NCBI RefSeq assembly: GCF_003254665.1
Contig: NZ_QHGY01000001.1
Span: 310,001-374,000, forward strand
Source: Billgrantia lactosivorans
GTDB lineage: Bacteria > Pseudomonadota > Gammaproteobacteria > Pseudomonadales > Halomonadaceae
Reading direction: 5' to 3'
Length of the DNA stretch: 64,000 bases
The notes under the pieces were generated by a model, which saw only the letters and a program-made list of their open reading frames with translations, did no database searches and was not told where the DNA came from. Positions within the stretch are counted from its first letter, which is position 1. Each line of letters opens with the position of its first letter. Shown here piece by piece: positions 53,938 through 63,345 of the stretch. A program made the position numbers and the translations under genes.

Positions 53938-55182
53938 TCAGAAGCGATCCGCCCGAAACGGCGCCATGTCCACGGCCGTCGGCTCCCCCTCCATCAGCTC
54001 CGCCATCAATCGGCCCGTCACCGGCCCCATGGTGAAACCCTGGTGGCCGTGGCCGAAGGCGAGCCAAAGCCCCTTGTGCCGCGGCGCAGGGCCGATCACC
54101 GGCTTCATGTCCGGCAGGCAGGGGCGCGCGCCTTTCCAGGGTTGCGCGTCCAGGCGCTCGCCGAGCGCCGGATAGAGTTCGCGCGCCTTGCGTTCGGCGG
54201 CCTCCAGCTGGCCCTGTCTGGGCGGCGCATCGAGCGGCGCCAGCTCGGCCCCGGTGGTCAGCCGGATGCCGGCCCGCATCGGCGCCAGGATGTAGCCGAC
54301 GTCGGCATCGGCAATCCAGTGGCGCAGACGGCGCGCCTCGGCGACGCCATAGTGCATGTGGTAGCCGCGCTTGACGAAGGTCGGCAGCCGGTAGCCCAGC
54401 CCCCTGAGCCACTCCCCGGCCCAGGGCCCCAAGGCCACCACCACCTCGCGCGCCTCGTGCCGGCCCGCCTCGCTATCGATGCACCAGCCTTCGCCCTGCT
54501 GGCGGATCCGGCGCACGCTCGCCTGCAGGAACTCGCCGCCCTGCCGGCGGAAGCTGTCGGCATAGGCCGCGACCAGCGCCCCGGGGTCGGACACGCTCCA
54601 GGAATTGGTCCAGTGGATCGCCCCCGCCAGCTCGGCGCCGAGCTGAGGCTCCCGTTGCGCCAGTCCCCCGGCGTCGAGCAGGTCGTGGGTTACCCCGAAC
54701 CGACGGGCGGCGTCCTCCGCCTCGTCCCGGCGGCGCTCGAGCTCGGCATGGCTGCGATGCACCTCGAGCCAGCCCTCCTTGCCGATCAGGTGGGCGGCAC
54801 CGGCGGCTTCGATCATGGGCGCGTGCTCCTGGGTGGAGAGCGCAATGAGCGAAGCGTACTCCGGCACGATACGGGCATACCGGCGTGGCGCCGAATGGCG
54901 CCAGTAGTCGTAGAGCGGGCCGGCGAACTGGAGGATGCCGCCCAACCGGTAGCGAATGTCCACCCGGCGGTTGGACAGCGCGCTGAGCCACTTGCCCGGC
55001 TCACGCGGGAACGCATAGGGACGCACCGCCTCGCGCTGGATCAACCCGCCGTTGCCGTAGGAGGTCTCCTGCCCGGGCGGTCGCCGATCCACCAGCAGCA
55101 CCGAACGGCCACGGCGGGCCAGATGCCAGGCAATCGAGACGCCGACCATGCCGGCACCCAGAACGACGGTTTCACGAGACAT
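53938..55182 (-). CDS. DadA-like D-amino acid dehydrogenase (FAD-dependent)
   Basis: A 414-residue FAD-dependent oxidoreductase of the DAO/DadA family. The FAD-binding fold is VLGAGMVGVSIAWHLARRG (read within 7-30), then ETSYGNGGLI and the C-terminal MKPVIGPAPRHKGLWLAFGHGHQGFTMGPVTG segment in pieces. It would oxidise a D-amino acid to a 2-oxo acid, feeding the respiratory chain. The exact substrate is uncertain; no alanine racemase is adjacent. A GGAGGAG ribosome-binding site precedes the ATG at 55182. Confidence 0.88.
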   Translation of the reverse strand: MSRETVVLGAGMVGVSIAWHLARRGRSVLLVDRRPPGQETSYGNGGLIQREAVRPYAFPREPGKWLSALSNRRVDIRYRLGGILQFAGPLYDYWRHSAPRRYARIVPEYASLIALSTQEHAPMIEAAGAAHLIGKEGWLEVHRSHAELERRRDEAEDAARRFGVTHDLLDAGGLAQREPQLGAELAGAIHWTNSWSVSDPGALVAAYADSFRRQGGEFLQASVRRIRQQGEGWCIDSEAGRHEAREVVVALGPWAGEWLRGLGYRLPTFVKRGYHMHYGVAEARRLRHWIADADVGYILAPMRAGIRLTTGAELAPLDAPPRQGQLEAAERKARELYPALGERLDAQPWKGARPCLPDMKPVIGPAPRHKGLWLAFGHGHQGFTMGPVTGRLMAELMEGEPTAVDMAPFRADRF

Positions 55183-55293
55183 GCCACTCCTCCCCGTTGG
55201 CCACACGCTCACGCAGCGAATGCCGGAGTGAGGGCCTAGTCTAGCAGCGAGTCGCGCCAGCGAACGCCTGGAGTCGGCTTTTCCTGCTTAGGA

Positions 55294-55764
55294 TCAAGGC
55301 GATCCCTGCGTCTCGTCACTGCCCTGGACCTGCAGCTTGGCCCGGATGAAGTCGGAGTGGCTGACGTGCAGCAGATCGGCCAGGCGCCGGATGCGATGTT
55401 CCTCCAGGTGATGCGATTCGCCGTCGGCGAAAGCCAGCGACCACATCATGCGTACCAGTTCGCAGCGCTCGGCATAGCCGTAGTGCTGCTTGATCAGGCT
55501 GACGAACTGGTAGTGGTCGACCGAGGTCTCGATCTCCTCGCGAGCCATCTCCATCAGTGCCTCGACCTCGTCGTCGGCAAGCTGGAAATGGCGCTGTAGC
55601 ATCTCGCGCAGCGCAGCGAGTTCCGCCTCGTCGGTGTGATAGTCGGCGCGCACCACCTCGCACAGCAGGGCGGCGGTGGCCCGCTCGAGCGTCGGTGCGC
55701 TCCTGCCCGAGCCCTCGGGTTCGGACAGGGCCTGCTGGAAGAAACGCTGGATGGTTGCAAGCAT
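55294..55764 (-). CDS. TerB-like protein
   Basis: A 156-residue helical cytoplasmic protein matching the TerB tellurite-resistance domain (about 25-145). The domain has acidic metal-binding helices such as EVVRADYHTDEAELAAL and MMWSLAFADGESHHLEEHRIRRLADLL, read in pieces. No other ter genes (terACDEZ) are present, so it is a stand-alone TerB-fold protein as in many proteobacteria. Its biochemical role is not established. Confidence 0.8.
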   Translation of the reverse strand: MLATIQRFFQQALSEPEGSGRSAPTLERATAALLCEVVRADYHTDEAELAALREMLQRHFQLADDEVEALMEMAREEIETSVDHYQFVSLIKQHYGYAERCELVRMMWSLAFADGESHHLEEHRIRRLADLLHVSHSDFIRAKLQVQGSDETQGSP

Positions 55765-55857
55765 GGTAATCCCCTCGCCGTGTCTCGCATCTGACCCGCA
55801 CGGGCCGCCGGCGTTCCGCGGCGACAGGCCGCCGCAGCCAAGGGGGGCCGCGGCGCG

Positions 55858-56538
55858 TCAGGCTTCGCCGATCCCCTTCACCACGTAGTGCTGGGCTACG
55901 CCGATATGGTAGTCGATCGCCTCGCGACAGCGTTCGGCATCGCCGCTGGCGAGCGCCTCCAGCAGGGCCCAGTGGCTGGTGGCGATGCTGTCGGGGTCGG
56001 CGTGGGTCTTGGCGATCAGGGCGATGCACAGCCGCAGCTCATGGGTGATGTCGTCGAACGCCTTGAGCAGGCGCCGGTTGCCGGCAAAGGCGATCAGCAT
56101 GCGGTGGAAGACCAGGTCCTCCTCGATCTTGCGGCTGTCGCTGTCGTTCAGTGCCACCTCGCACATGAGCTTCACCTGCCGGCTCAGGGCCCGCTGCTTG
56201 TCGACATCGAACCCACCGACCAGCCGTGCCAGCGCATGACGCTCCAGGCACAGGCGCAGATCGAAGACGTCGTTGAGCTCGCTCGCGTCCAGGGCCCGAA
56301 CGAAGAAGCCACGCCGCGGTTGCGACACCAGCAGGCCGCGGCTCTCGAGCAGGCGCGCCGCCTCGCGAACGGGGGCACGGCTGATGCCCAGGTCGCGTGC
56401 CAGCTGGACTTCCGACAGCCGCTCGCCTGGCGTGAAGTGCTGGCTGATGATGGCCTGGGTCAGGTAGTCGGCGACCTGCTCCACCAGGTTGCGCTGCTGG
56501 ATGACCATGCCGCTACCGAAGGCGTTGGAAGCTGTCAT
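55858..56538 (-). CDS. GntR-family regulator with FCD domain
   Basis: A 226-residue regulator divergent from the dpp-like operon. The winged helix-turn-helix (15-80) includes LSEVQLARDLGISRAPVREAARLLESRG, quoted in part, followed by QPRRGFFVR and an FCD ligand domain with the helical metal-site pattern (DLRLCLERHALARL, FHRMLIAFAGN). It probably represses or activates the adjacent transporter and enzyme genes by binding the TGTCGAC repeats at 56593-56623. Confidence 0.9.
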   Translation of the reverse strand: MTASNAFGSGMVIQQRNLVEQVADYLTQAIISQHFTPGERLSEVQLARDLGISRAPVREAARLLESRGLLVSQPRRGFFVRALDASELNDVFDLRLCLERHALARLVGGFDVDKQRALSRQVKLMCEVALNDSDSRKIEEDLVFHRMLIAFAGNRRLLKAFDDITHELRLCIALIAKTHADPDSIATSHWALLEALASGDAERCREAIDYHIGVAQHYVVKGIGEA

Positions 56539-56592
56539 GCAACGGGTCTCTCACGGGTTGACTCGGTGACAGTATGACGCAAGGCGGTCTGA

Positions 56593-56623
56593 TGTCGACC
56601 GTCGATTGGCGACTGTCGACAGT
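56593..56623. promoter_or_regulatory. Two TGTCGAC repeats, candidate GntR operator
   Basis: TGTCGAC occurs at 56593-56599 and again at 56614-56620, 21 bp apart (two helical turns). The second copy sits in the perfect 12-bp palindrome ACTGTCGACAGT (56612-56623). Position between the divergent GntR gene and the dpp-like operon, and the symmetry, fit a GntR-FCD operator. Confidence 0.6.
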
Positions 56624-56713
56624 TCTCGGGGCCACTGCTATGGTCAATAGGGCTGCAGGCGGCATCCCTTGCAACGCATGACAACAGCCGAGACAACAAC
56701 AAGGAACTCCACG

Positions 56714-58264
56714 ATGACAAAGACGCCTCTGGCCGCGGCCGTTGCCGCTCTGGCCTTTACCGCCGCCGTCGCCGACGAGCCCAAGCGCGGCGGCACCATC
56801 GACACCATCATCCAGCCCGAGCCCCCCGGCCTGGTCCTGGGCATGGTCCAGAACGACCCGACGCGCAAGGTCGCGGGCAACATCTACGAGGGGCTGCTGA
56901 GCTACTCCACCGACCTGGAGCCGAGGCCGCAGCTGGCGGAATCCTGGGACGTCAGCGACGACGGCCTGACCTGGACCTTCCATCTGCGCGAGAGCGTACT
57001 GTGGCACGATGGCGAGCCCTTCACCGCCGATGACGTGGTCTTTTCCGCCGACGTCTTCCACCGCGAGCTCAACCCCAGTGCCCGCGCCGTGCTGCAGCAC
57101 ATCGAGAGCATAGAGGCGGAAGACGATCACACCGTGGTCTTCACCCTCTCCGAGCCGTTCGGCCCCTTCCTGCTCTCGTTCGAGGCCGGCACCTTCACCA
57201 TGGTGCCCAAGCATCTCTACGAAGGTACCGATTTCCGCGACAACGAGCATAACAACCACCCCATCGGCACCGGGCCCTTCAAGTTCGAGAACTGGGACCG
57301 CGGCACCGTCATCGAGCTGGTACGCAACGACGACTACTACGAGGAGGGCCTGCCCTACCTCGACGGGATCAACTGGCACGTCATCCCCGACGGCGCCTCA
57401 CGCGCGGTGGCCTACGAGAACGGCACCGTCGACGTGCTGCCCAACGGCACCGTGGAGAACTTCGACATCCCGCGCCTCACCGAGATGGACAATACCTGCG
57501 TGACCGAGGAAGGCCACGAGTATTTCAGCCCCTTCGCCATGCTGTGGATGAACAACCGCGAGGGCCCCACCGCCGACAAGCGTTTCCGCCAGGCGGTGAT
57601 GTATGCCATGGACCGCGAGTTTGCCCGCGACGTGCTGTGGAACGGCCTCGGCCAGGTGCCGACCTCCGCCTTCGGTTCCAATGCCAAGTTCCGCCACGAC
57701 GGGCTCGAGCCCTACGACCACGACCCGGACCGTGCCCGCGAGCTGCTCAACGAGATGGGCTACGACGGCGAGGAGGTTCGCCTGCTGCCGCTGCCCTACG
57801 GCGAGACCTGGACGCGCTGGGCCGAGGCCGTGCAGCAGAACCTGCGCGAGGTGGGCATCGAGGTGCGCACCCAGTCCACCGACGTGGGCGGCTGGAACCA
57901 GCGCCTCTCCGAATGGGACTACGACCTCGCCTTCACCTTCCTCTACCAGTACGGCGACCCGGCGCTGGGCATCACCCGCTCCTACCTCTCGGACAACATC
58001 GAGAAGGGCTCGCCGTGGAACAACGTCGAGGGCTACGAGAACGAGCGGATCGACGAGCTCTTCGACGAGGCGGCCACCGCCCACCCCGAGGAGGAGCGCG
58101 AGGCGCTCTATCGCGAGGCCCAGGAGATCCTGCACGAAGACGTGCCGGTAGGCTGGCTGCTGGAGCTCGGCTTCCCGACCATCTACCGCTGCGACGTCAA
58201 GGATCTGGTCACCTCCGGCGTCGGCGTGAACGACGGCTTCCGGGACGCCTGGCTCGACCGCTGA
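56714..58264 (+). CDS. Peptide-type ABC transporter substrate-binding protein (DppA/SBP_bac_5 family)
   Basis: A 516-residue periplasmic receptor. A short signal peptide (about 1-20, ending AAVADE) precedes the family start PKRGGTIDTII. Family motifs include NIYEGLLSYSTDLEPRPQLAESWDVSDDGLTWTFHLRE (split), NHPIGTGPFKFENW and VPTSAFGSNAKF. Members bind oligopeptides, nickel, glutathione or opines. It starts an operon with two permeases, a fused ATPase, an FAD-dependent oxidase and an aminotransferase. Confidence 0.92.
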   Translation: MTKTPLAAAVAALAFTAAVADEPKRGGTIDTIIQPEPPGLVLGMVQNDPTRKVAGNIYEGLLSYSTDLEPRPQLAESWDVSDDGLTWTFHLRESVLWHDGEPFTADDVVFSADVFHRELNPSARAVLQHIESIEAEDDHTVVFTLSEPFGPFLLSFEAGTFTMVPKHLYEGTDFRDNEHNNHPIGTGPFKFENWDRGTVIELVRNDDYYEEGLPYLDGINWHVIPDGASRAVAYENGTVDVLPNGTVENFDIPRLTEMDNTCVTEEGHEYFSPFAMLWMNNREGPTADKRFRQAVMYAMDREFARDVLWNGLGQVPTSAFGSNAKFRHDGLEPYDHDPDRARELLNEMGYDGEEVRLLPLPYGETWTRWAEAVQQNLREVGIEVRTQSTDVGGWNQRLSEWDYDLAFTFLYQYGDPALGITRSYLSDNIEKGSPWNNVEGYENERIDELFDEAATAHPEEEREALYREAQEILHEDVPVGWLLELGFPTIYRCDVKDLVTSGVGVNDGFRDAWLDR

Positions 58265-58365
58265 GGCGGCTTCGACCGGCGGGGCGGCTTCGCCGTCCCG
58301 CCGGACATCGCCTCGCGTGACGCGGCACCCGGCAGGGTGCCCCAACCTACCCAGAGGCTTGCAGC

Positions 58366-59343
58366 ATGCTCTATGCCCGATTGATCGCGATGCGGCTGCT
58401 CAAGGCCGTGGTCGTGCTGTTCCTGATCGTGATCTTCAACTTCGTCCTGATCCAGCTGGCACCGGGGGACCCCGCCGCCATCCTGGCCGGCGAGGCCGGC
58501 GCCACCGACGAGGAGTTCCTGCGCCAGCTGCGCGAGCGTTTCGGTCTCGACCAGCCGATGTACGTCCAGCTGTGGCGCTACGTCTCCGGCATCGCCACGC
58601 TCGACTTCGGCTGGTCCTACCGCCAGGGGATGCCGGTGCTCGACCTGATCCTCGCCCGCCTGCCCGCGACCCTGCTGCTGACCGGCACCGCCTTCGTGCT
58701 GTCCCTGGCGCTGGGCATCGTGCTGGGCTCCATGGCCGCCGCCCGGGTCAAGCGCCCCTCCGGTTCGATCATCATGGCCCTGGCGCTGGTGTTCTACGCC
58801 ACGCCGCTGTTCTGGGTGGCCCTGATGGCGGTGGTGCTGTTCTCGGTCTACCTCGGCTGGCTGCCCGCCTACGGCATGTATACCGTGGGGGCCGGCCTGA
58901 GCGGCCTGGCGCTGGTACTCGACGTGGCCAAGCACCTGGTCCTGCCGGCCACCACCCTGGCGCTGTTCTTCATGGCCATCTACACCCGCATGACCCGCGC
59001 CTCGATGCTCGAGGCCAGCCAGCAGGACTTCGTCAAGACCGCACGCGCCAAGGGCCTCAGCCCCCGCGTCATCCAGCGCCGCCACGTGCTGCGCAACGCG
59101 CTGCTGCCGATCATCACCCTGGCCGGCCTGCAGGCGGGCCAGATGGTCGGTGGCGCGATCCTCACCGAGACGGTGTTCGCCTGGCCCGGCATCGGCCGGC
59201 TGATGTTCGAGGCGCTGCAGCAGCGCGACTACAACCTGCTGCTCGGCATCTTCTTCTTCTCCGCCGCCCTGGTGATCGTCTTCAACATCCTCACCGACCT
59301 CGTCTACCGCCTGACGGACCCGCGCATCAAGGAGGCCGCATGA
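58366..59343 (+). CDS. ABC transporter permease (DppB family)
   Basis: A 325-residue permease with six predicted helices. It begins RLLKAVVVLFLIVIFNFVLIQLAPGDP and has the EAA loop DFVKTARAKGLSPRVIQRRHVLRNALLPIITL (in parts), typical of DppB/OppB. The family usually works with DppC. The 101-bp gap after the substrate-binding gene contains a G/C-rich hairpin (GGCGG...CCGCC) that could give more binding protein than permease. Confidence 0.92.
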   Translation: MLYARLIAMRLLKAVVVLFLIVIFNFVLIQLAPGDPAAILAGEAGATDEEFLRQLRERFGLDQPMYVQLWRYVSGIATLDFGWSYRQGMPVLDLILARLPATLLLTGTAFVLSLALGIVLGSMAAARVKRPSGSIIMALALVFYATPLFWVALMAVVLFSVYLGWLPAYGMYTVGAGLSGLALVLDVAKHLVLPATTLALFFMAIYTRMTRASMLEASQQDFVKTARAKGLSPRVIQRRHVLRNALLPIITLAGLQAGQMVGGAILTETVFAWPGIGRLMFEALQQRDYNLLLGIFFFSAALVIVFNILTDLVYRLTDPRIKEAA

Positions 59344-60176
59344 GCTTCTTCGCCCGCTTCGCCCAGAACCGCGGCGCCCTGGTCGGTCTGGTGATTCTCT
59401 TGGCCATCGTGCTGATGGCCATCCTCGCGCCCTTGCTCTACCCCGACTCTCCCTGGCGCATGGTGCAGCGCCCCTTCCTGCCGCCGCTGGAGCTGGAGGG
59501 CTTTCCGCTGGGCACCGACACCATGGGCCGTGACGTGGCGGCAGGCCTGATGCACGGGGCCTGGGTGTCGCTGTTGATCGGCCTGGTCTCGACCGCAGTG
59601 GCGCTGCTCATCGGCGTGCCGCTCGGCGCGGTGGCCGGTTACTACGGCGGCCTGATCGACGATGCGCTGATGCGCTTCACCGAGTTCTTCCAGACCATCC
59701 CCAACTTCGCCCTGGCCATCGTGCTGGTGGCGATCATGCAGCCCAGCGTGGTCTCGATCGTCCTGGCCATCGCCATCGTCAGCTGGCCGCCCGTGGCGCG
59801 CCTGGTCCGCGCCGAGTTCATGTCGCTGCGCCATCGCGAATACGTCGAAGCCGCGCGTCTGGTCGGCCAGACCCACCGCACCATCATCCTGCGCCAGATC
59901 CTGCCCAATACGCTGTCGCCGATCATCGTGCTCGCCTCGCTGATGGTGGCCACGGCGATTCTGCTGGAATCGGCGCTCTCCTTCCTCGGCCTGGGCGATC
60001 CCAACGTGATGTCGTGGGGCTACATGATCGGCGCCGCGCGCACCGTGATCCGCCAGGCCTGGTGGCTGAGCTTCTTCCCCGGCGTGGCGATCCTGCTCAC
60101 CGTGCTGGCGCTCAACCTGGTCGGCGAGGGCCTCGACGACGCCCTGAACCCCAAGCTCGCCCGCGAACGCTCCTAG
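59340..60176 (+). CDS. ABC transporter permease (DppC family)
   Basis: A 278-residue permease with five to six helices. The N-terminus FARFAQNRGALVGLVILLAIVL and LGTDTMGRDVAAGLMHGAWVSL are DppC signatures; the EAA loop is REYVEAARLVGQTHRTIILRQILPN, read in pieces. The ATG overlaps the dppB-like stop (ATGA). It pairs with the preceding gene to form the transmembrane channel. Confidence 0.92.
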   Translation: MSFFARFAQNRGALVGLVILLAIVLMAILAPLLYPDSPWRMVQRPFLPPLELEGFPLGTDTMGRDVAAGLMHGAWVSLLIGLVSTAVALLIGVPLGAVAGYYGGLIDDALMRFTEFFQTIPNFALAIVLVAIMQPSVVSIVLAIAIVSWPPVARLVRAEFMSLRHREYVEAARLVGQTHRTIILRQILPNTLSPIIVLASLMVATAILLESALSFLGLGDPNVMSWGYMIGAARTVIRQAWWLSFFPGVAILLTVLALNLVGEGLDDALNPKLARERS

Positions 60177-60186
60177 GAGAGGGACG

Positions 60187-61809
60187 ATGAACGACGACAC
60201 CCCGGTACTGAGCATCCGCGGCCTGACCCTGGCCCTCCCCGAGGGGGCCGATCGCGACTGTGCGGTCGAGGCGGTCAGCTACGACGTGGCGCGTGGCGAG
60301 ATCATGTGCGTGGTGGGCGAATCGGGCTCCGGCAAGTCGATGGCGGCCAACGCCGTGATGGGCCTGCTGCCCAAGGGGGTGCGTGCCACCGCCGGCGAAG
60401 TGCTCTTCGACGGCCAGGACCTGCTCCGCCTGAGCGAGAAGCAGCATCGCCGCCTGCGTGGACTGCGCATAGGCATGATCTTCCAGGAGCCGATGACCGC
60501 CCTCAATCCGCTGATGCGGGTCGGCGCCCAGATCGCCGAGGTCTTCGAGGCGCACGGCAAGTTCACCTCGAAGGAGCGCCAGGCCAGGGCGCTGGCGCTG
60601 CTCGAGGAGGTCGGCATCCCGCAGCCCGACCGGGCCATCCGCGCCTATCCCTTCCAGCTCTCCGGCGGCCAGCGCCAGCGGGTGATGATCGCCATGGCCC
60701 TGGCACTGGAGCCGGAGCTGCTGATCGCCGACGAGCCCACCACCGCACTCGACGTCACCACCCAGGCGCAGATCCTGGCGCTCATCCGCGACCTGCAGCG
60801 GCGGCGTGGCATGGCGGTGATGTTCATCACCCACGATTTCGGCGTGGTGGCCGAGATCGCCAGTCGGGTATGCGTCATGCGTCACGGCCGGGTCGTCGAA
60901 CTCGGCAGCGCCGCCGAGGTGCTGCGCCAGCCCCGCCACGAGTACACCAGGGCCCTGCTCGAAGCCATTCCCAGCAACGTCATTCCCGCGGCCAGGGGCG
61001 GCGACAGGCAGCAGCCGCTGCTGGAGGTGAACCGCCTGAGCAAGACCTTCCGCTCACGCGGCGGCCTGTTCAAGCCGGCGCGGGAGGTTCTGGCCCTGGA
61101 CGATGTGTCGTTCACCCTCGCCCCGGGGGAGACGGTGGGCATCGTCGGCGAGTCGGGCTCGGGCAAGTCGACGCTGGGGCGCTGCGTGGTACGCCTGGAG
61201 CGGCCCGACAGCGGCTCGCTCCGCCTGGCAGGCACCGACCTCTCCGCACTCAGGGGAGATGCACTGCGACGTGAACGTCACCGCGTGCAGATGATCTTCC
61301 AGGACCCCTACGCCTCGCTCAACCCGCGCCACCGGGTGGGCTACGCCATCGCCCAGGGGCCCATGGCCAACGGCGTGCCGCGCGCCCGGGCCATGCGCCA
61401 GGCAGAGGAGCTTCTGGAGCTGGTGGGCCTCGGCGCCGTGGCCGTGGATCGCTACCCCCACGAGTTTTCCGGCGGCCAGCGTCAGCGCATCGGCATCGCC
61501 CGCGCCCTGGCGCTCAACCCGCAGCTGATCGTGGCCGACGAGGCGGTGTCGGCACTCGACGTCTCGATCCAGGCCCAGGTGCTCGAACTGCTCGAGGAGC
61601 TCAAGCAGAAGCTTTCGCTGTCGCTGCTGTTCATCACCCATGACCTGCGGGTCGCGGCCCAGATCTGCGACACCATCATCGTCATGCAGAACGGCCGCAT
61701 CGTCGAGCAGGGCACGGCCCAGGAGGTGTTCCTGCGCCCCACCGAGGCGTATACGAAACAGCTGCTCGACGCCATCCCCGGCCGGGCCCACGAAGCCGCC
61801 CTGGCCTGA
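60187..61809 (+). CDS. Fused dipeptide-type ABC ATPase (DppD-DppF fusion)
   Basis: A 540-residue protein with two complete ABC ATPase domains, as in GsiA/YejF. Domain 1 (about 8-260): [43 protein letters not shown]. Domain 2 (about 278-530): [42 protein letters not shown]; note DEAVS in place of DEPTS. Each carries an oligopeptide-type C-terminal tail. It energises the DppBC-like channel. Confidence 0.94.
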   Translation: MNDDTPVLSIRGLTLALPEGADRDCAVEAVSYDVARGEIMCVVGESGSGKSMAANAVMGLLPKGVRATAGEVLFDGQDLLRLSEKQHRRLRGLRIGMIFQEPMTALNPLMRVGAQIAEVFEAHGKFTSKERQARALALLEEVGIPQPDRAIRAYPFQLSGGQRQRVMIAMALALEPELLIADEPTTALDVTTQAQILALIRDLQRRRGMAVMFITHDFGVVAEIASRVCVMRHGRVVELGSAAEVLRQPRHEYTRALLEAIPSNVIPAARGGDRQQPLLEVNRLSKTFRSRGGLFKPAREVLALDDVSFTLAPGETVGIVGESGSGKSTLGRCVVRLERPDSGSLRLAGTDLSALRGDALRRERHRVQMIFQDPYASLNPRHRVGYAIAQGPMANGVPRARAMRQAEELLELVGLGAVAVDRYPHEFSGGQRQRIGIARALALNPQLIVADEAVSALDVSIQAQVLELLEELKQKLSLSLLFITHDLRVAAQICDTIIVMQNGRIVEQGTAQEVFLRPTEAYTKQLLDAIPGRAHEAALA

Positions 61810-61835
61810 CGCCCGGACACAAGGAAAGAAGCCAG

Positions 61836-63224
61836 ATGCAAGCGCTATTGAAGGAACTCGTCGCCATCGTGGGGGCGGGCAACGTGCTGACCGGCGACGT
61901 GGTCAGCCAACGCCGGACCGACTGGATGAGCGGCGCGCCCTGCCGCGCCGGGGCCATCGTGCGCCCCGCCGATACCGCCGAACTGGCCGCGGTGATGCGG
62001 CGGTGCTACGCCGCCGACCAGCCCGTGGTGACCCACGGCGGGCTCACCGGGCTGGTGCACGGCGGCGAGGCCGCGCCGGACGAGCTCGCCATCTCGCTGG
62101 AGCGCATGACCGCCATCGAAGCGATCGACCCGATCGGCGGCACCATGACGGTACAGGCCGGGATACCGCTGCAGCGAGTCCAGGAGGCGGCCGCGCACAA
62201 CGACCTCGCGTTTCCGCTCGATCTCGGTGCCCGGGGCTCCTGCACCATCGGCGGCAATATCGCCACCAATGCCGGCGGCGTGCGCGTGATCCGCTACGGC
62301 ATGATGCGCCAGCAGGTGCTCGGCCTGGAGGCGGTGCTCGCCGACGGCAGCGTGATCAGCTCGATGAACCGCATGCTCAAGAACAACGCCGGCTATGACC
62401 TCAAGCAGCTGTTCATCGGTAGCGAAGGCACACTGGGCATTGTCACCCGTGCCGTGCTCCGGCTGCAGCCACGGCTGGCCAGCGAGAAGACCGCGCTGGT
62501 GGCCTGCCCCGATTTCGACGGCGTCACCGGCCTGCTTCGGCACCTGGGCCGCGAGCTCGCCGGCGGCCTCGGCACCTTCGAGGTGATGTGGCGCAACCAC
62601 TACGCGCTGCTCACCGAGGAGAGCGGCCGCCACACGCCGCCGCTGCCGCCCCGCTGGCCCTACTATGCCATCGTCGAGTCGCTGGGCAACGACGATACCG
62701 ACAATCACGCCCGCTTCAGCGCGGCCCTGGAATCGGCCCTCGAGGCCGGCCTGATCGAGGACGCCGTGCTGGCCCAGTCCGACGCCCAGCGCCAGGGCAT
62801 CTGGGACATCCGCGAGGACATCGAGGGACTGATCGACACCCTCGCGCCGCTGTTCACCTTCGACGTCAGCCTGCCGATTCCCGACATGCCGGGCTACACC
62901 GAGGCGCTCGAGCGTCGTCTTCTCCAGCGATGGCCCGAAGGGCGCGTCGTGGTGTTCGGCCACCTGGGCGACGGCAACCTGCACGTCTCGGTCGGGGTCG
63001 GCAGCCACCAGCCCCAGGTCCGTCGCGAAGTGGAGCGGATCGTCTACGGCCCGCTGGCCGAACTGGGGGGCTCGGTCTCCGCCGAGCACGGCATCGGCCT
63101 GGAGAAGCGCGACTACCTGAGGCTCTCGCGCACGCCCGAGGAGATCGCCCTGATGCGCACCCTCAAGCAGGCGCTGGACCCACGGGGGCTGCTCAATCGC
63201 CACAAGGTCCTGGCCGCGGAGTGA
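61836..63224 (+). CDS. FAD-linked D-2-hydroxyacid dehydrogenase (GlcD/D2HGDH-like)
   Basis: A 462-residue FAD enzyme of the VAO/PCMH family. The FAD site is VVTHGGLTGLVHGGEA and the segment GSCTIGGNIATNAGGVRVIRYGMMR, read in pieces; FGHLGDGNLHV (metal site) and the C-terminal SAEHGIGLEKRDYLRL are complete. It oxidises a D-2-hydroxy acid (lactate, glycolate, 2-hydroxyglutarate type) to the 2-oxo acid. Encoded in the transporter operon just before an aminotransferase. The substrate is unknown. Confidence 0.9.
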   Translation: MQALLKELVAIVGAGNVLTGDVVSQRRTDWMSGAPCRAGAIVRPADTAELAAVMRRCYAADQPVVTHGGLTGLVHGGEAAPDELAISLERMTAIEAIDPIGGTMTVQAGIPLQRVQEAAAHNDLAFPLDLGARGSCTIGGNIATNAGGVRVIRYGMMRQQVLGLEAVLADGSVISSMNRMLKNNAGYDLKQLFIGSEGTLGIVTRAVLRLQPRLASEKTALVACPDFDGVTGLLRHLGRELAGGLGTFEVMWRNHYALLTEESGRHTPPLPPRWPYYAIVESLGNDDTDNHARFSAALESALEAGLIEDAVLAQSDAQRQGIWDIREDIEGLIDTLAPLFTFDVSLPIPDMPGYTEALERRLLQRWPEGRVVVFGHLGDGNLHVSVGVGSHQPQVRREVERIVYGPLAELGGSVSAEHGIGLEKRDYLRLSRTPEEIALMRTLKQALDPRGLLNRHKVLAAE

Positions 63225-63345
63225 AGCGGCTGGTCGTCGCGCAAGGCGCCCGGCTGAGACGAGGCCCGTTCCTGGCCCGGCCCGACGACTTGAGCCGATG
63301 ACGAGGTTCTGCAACGATCTGCCTACCCTGCCACCGGAGTTCTCC

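Noticed and set aside
55294..55764. A tellurite-resistance island
   Set aside because: Only a single TerB-like gene is present and none of terA, terC, terD, terE or terZ accompany it.
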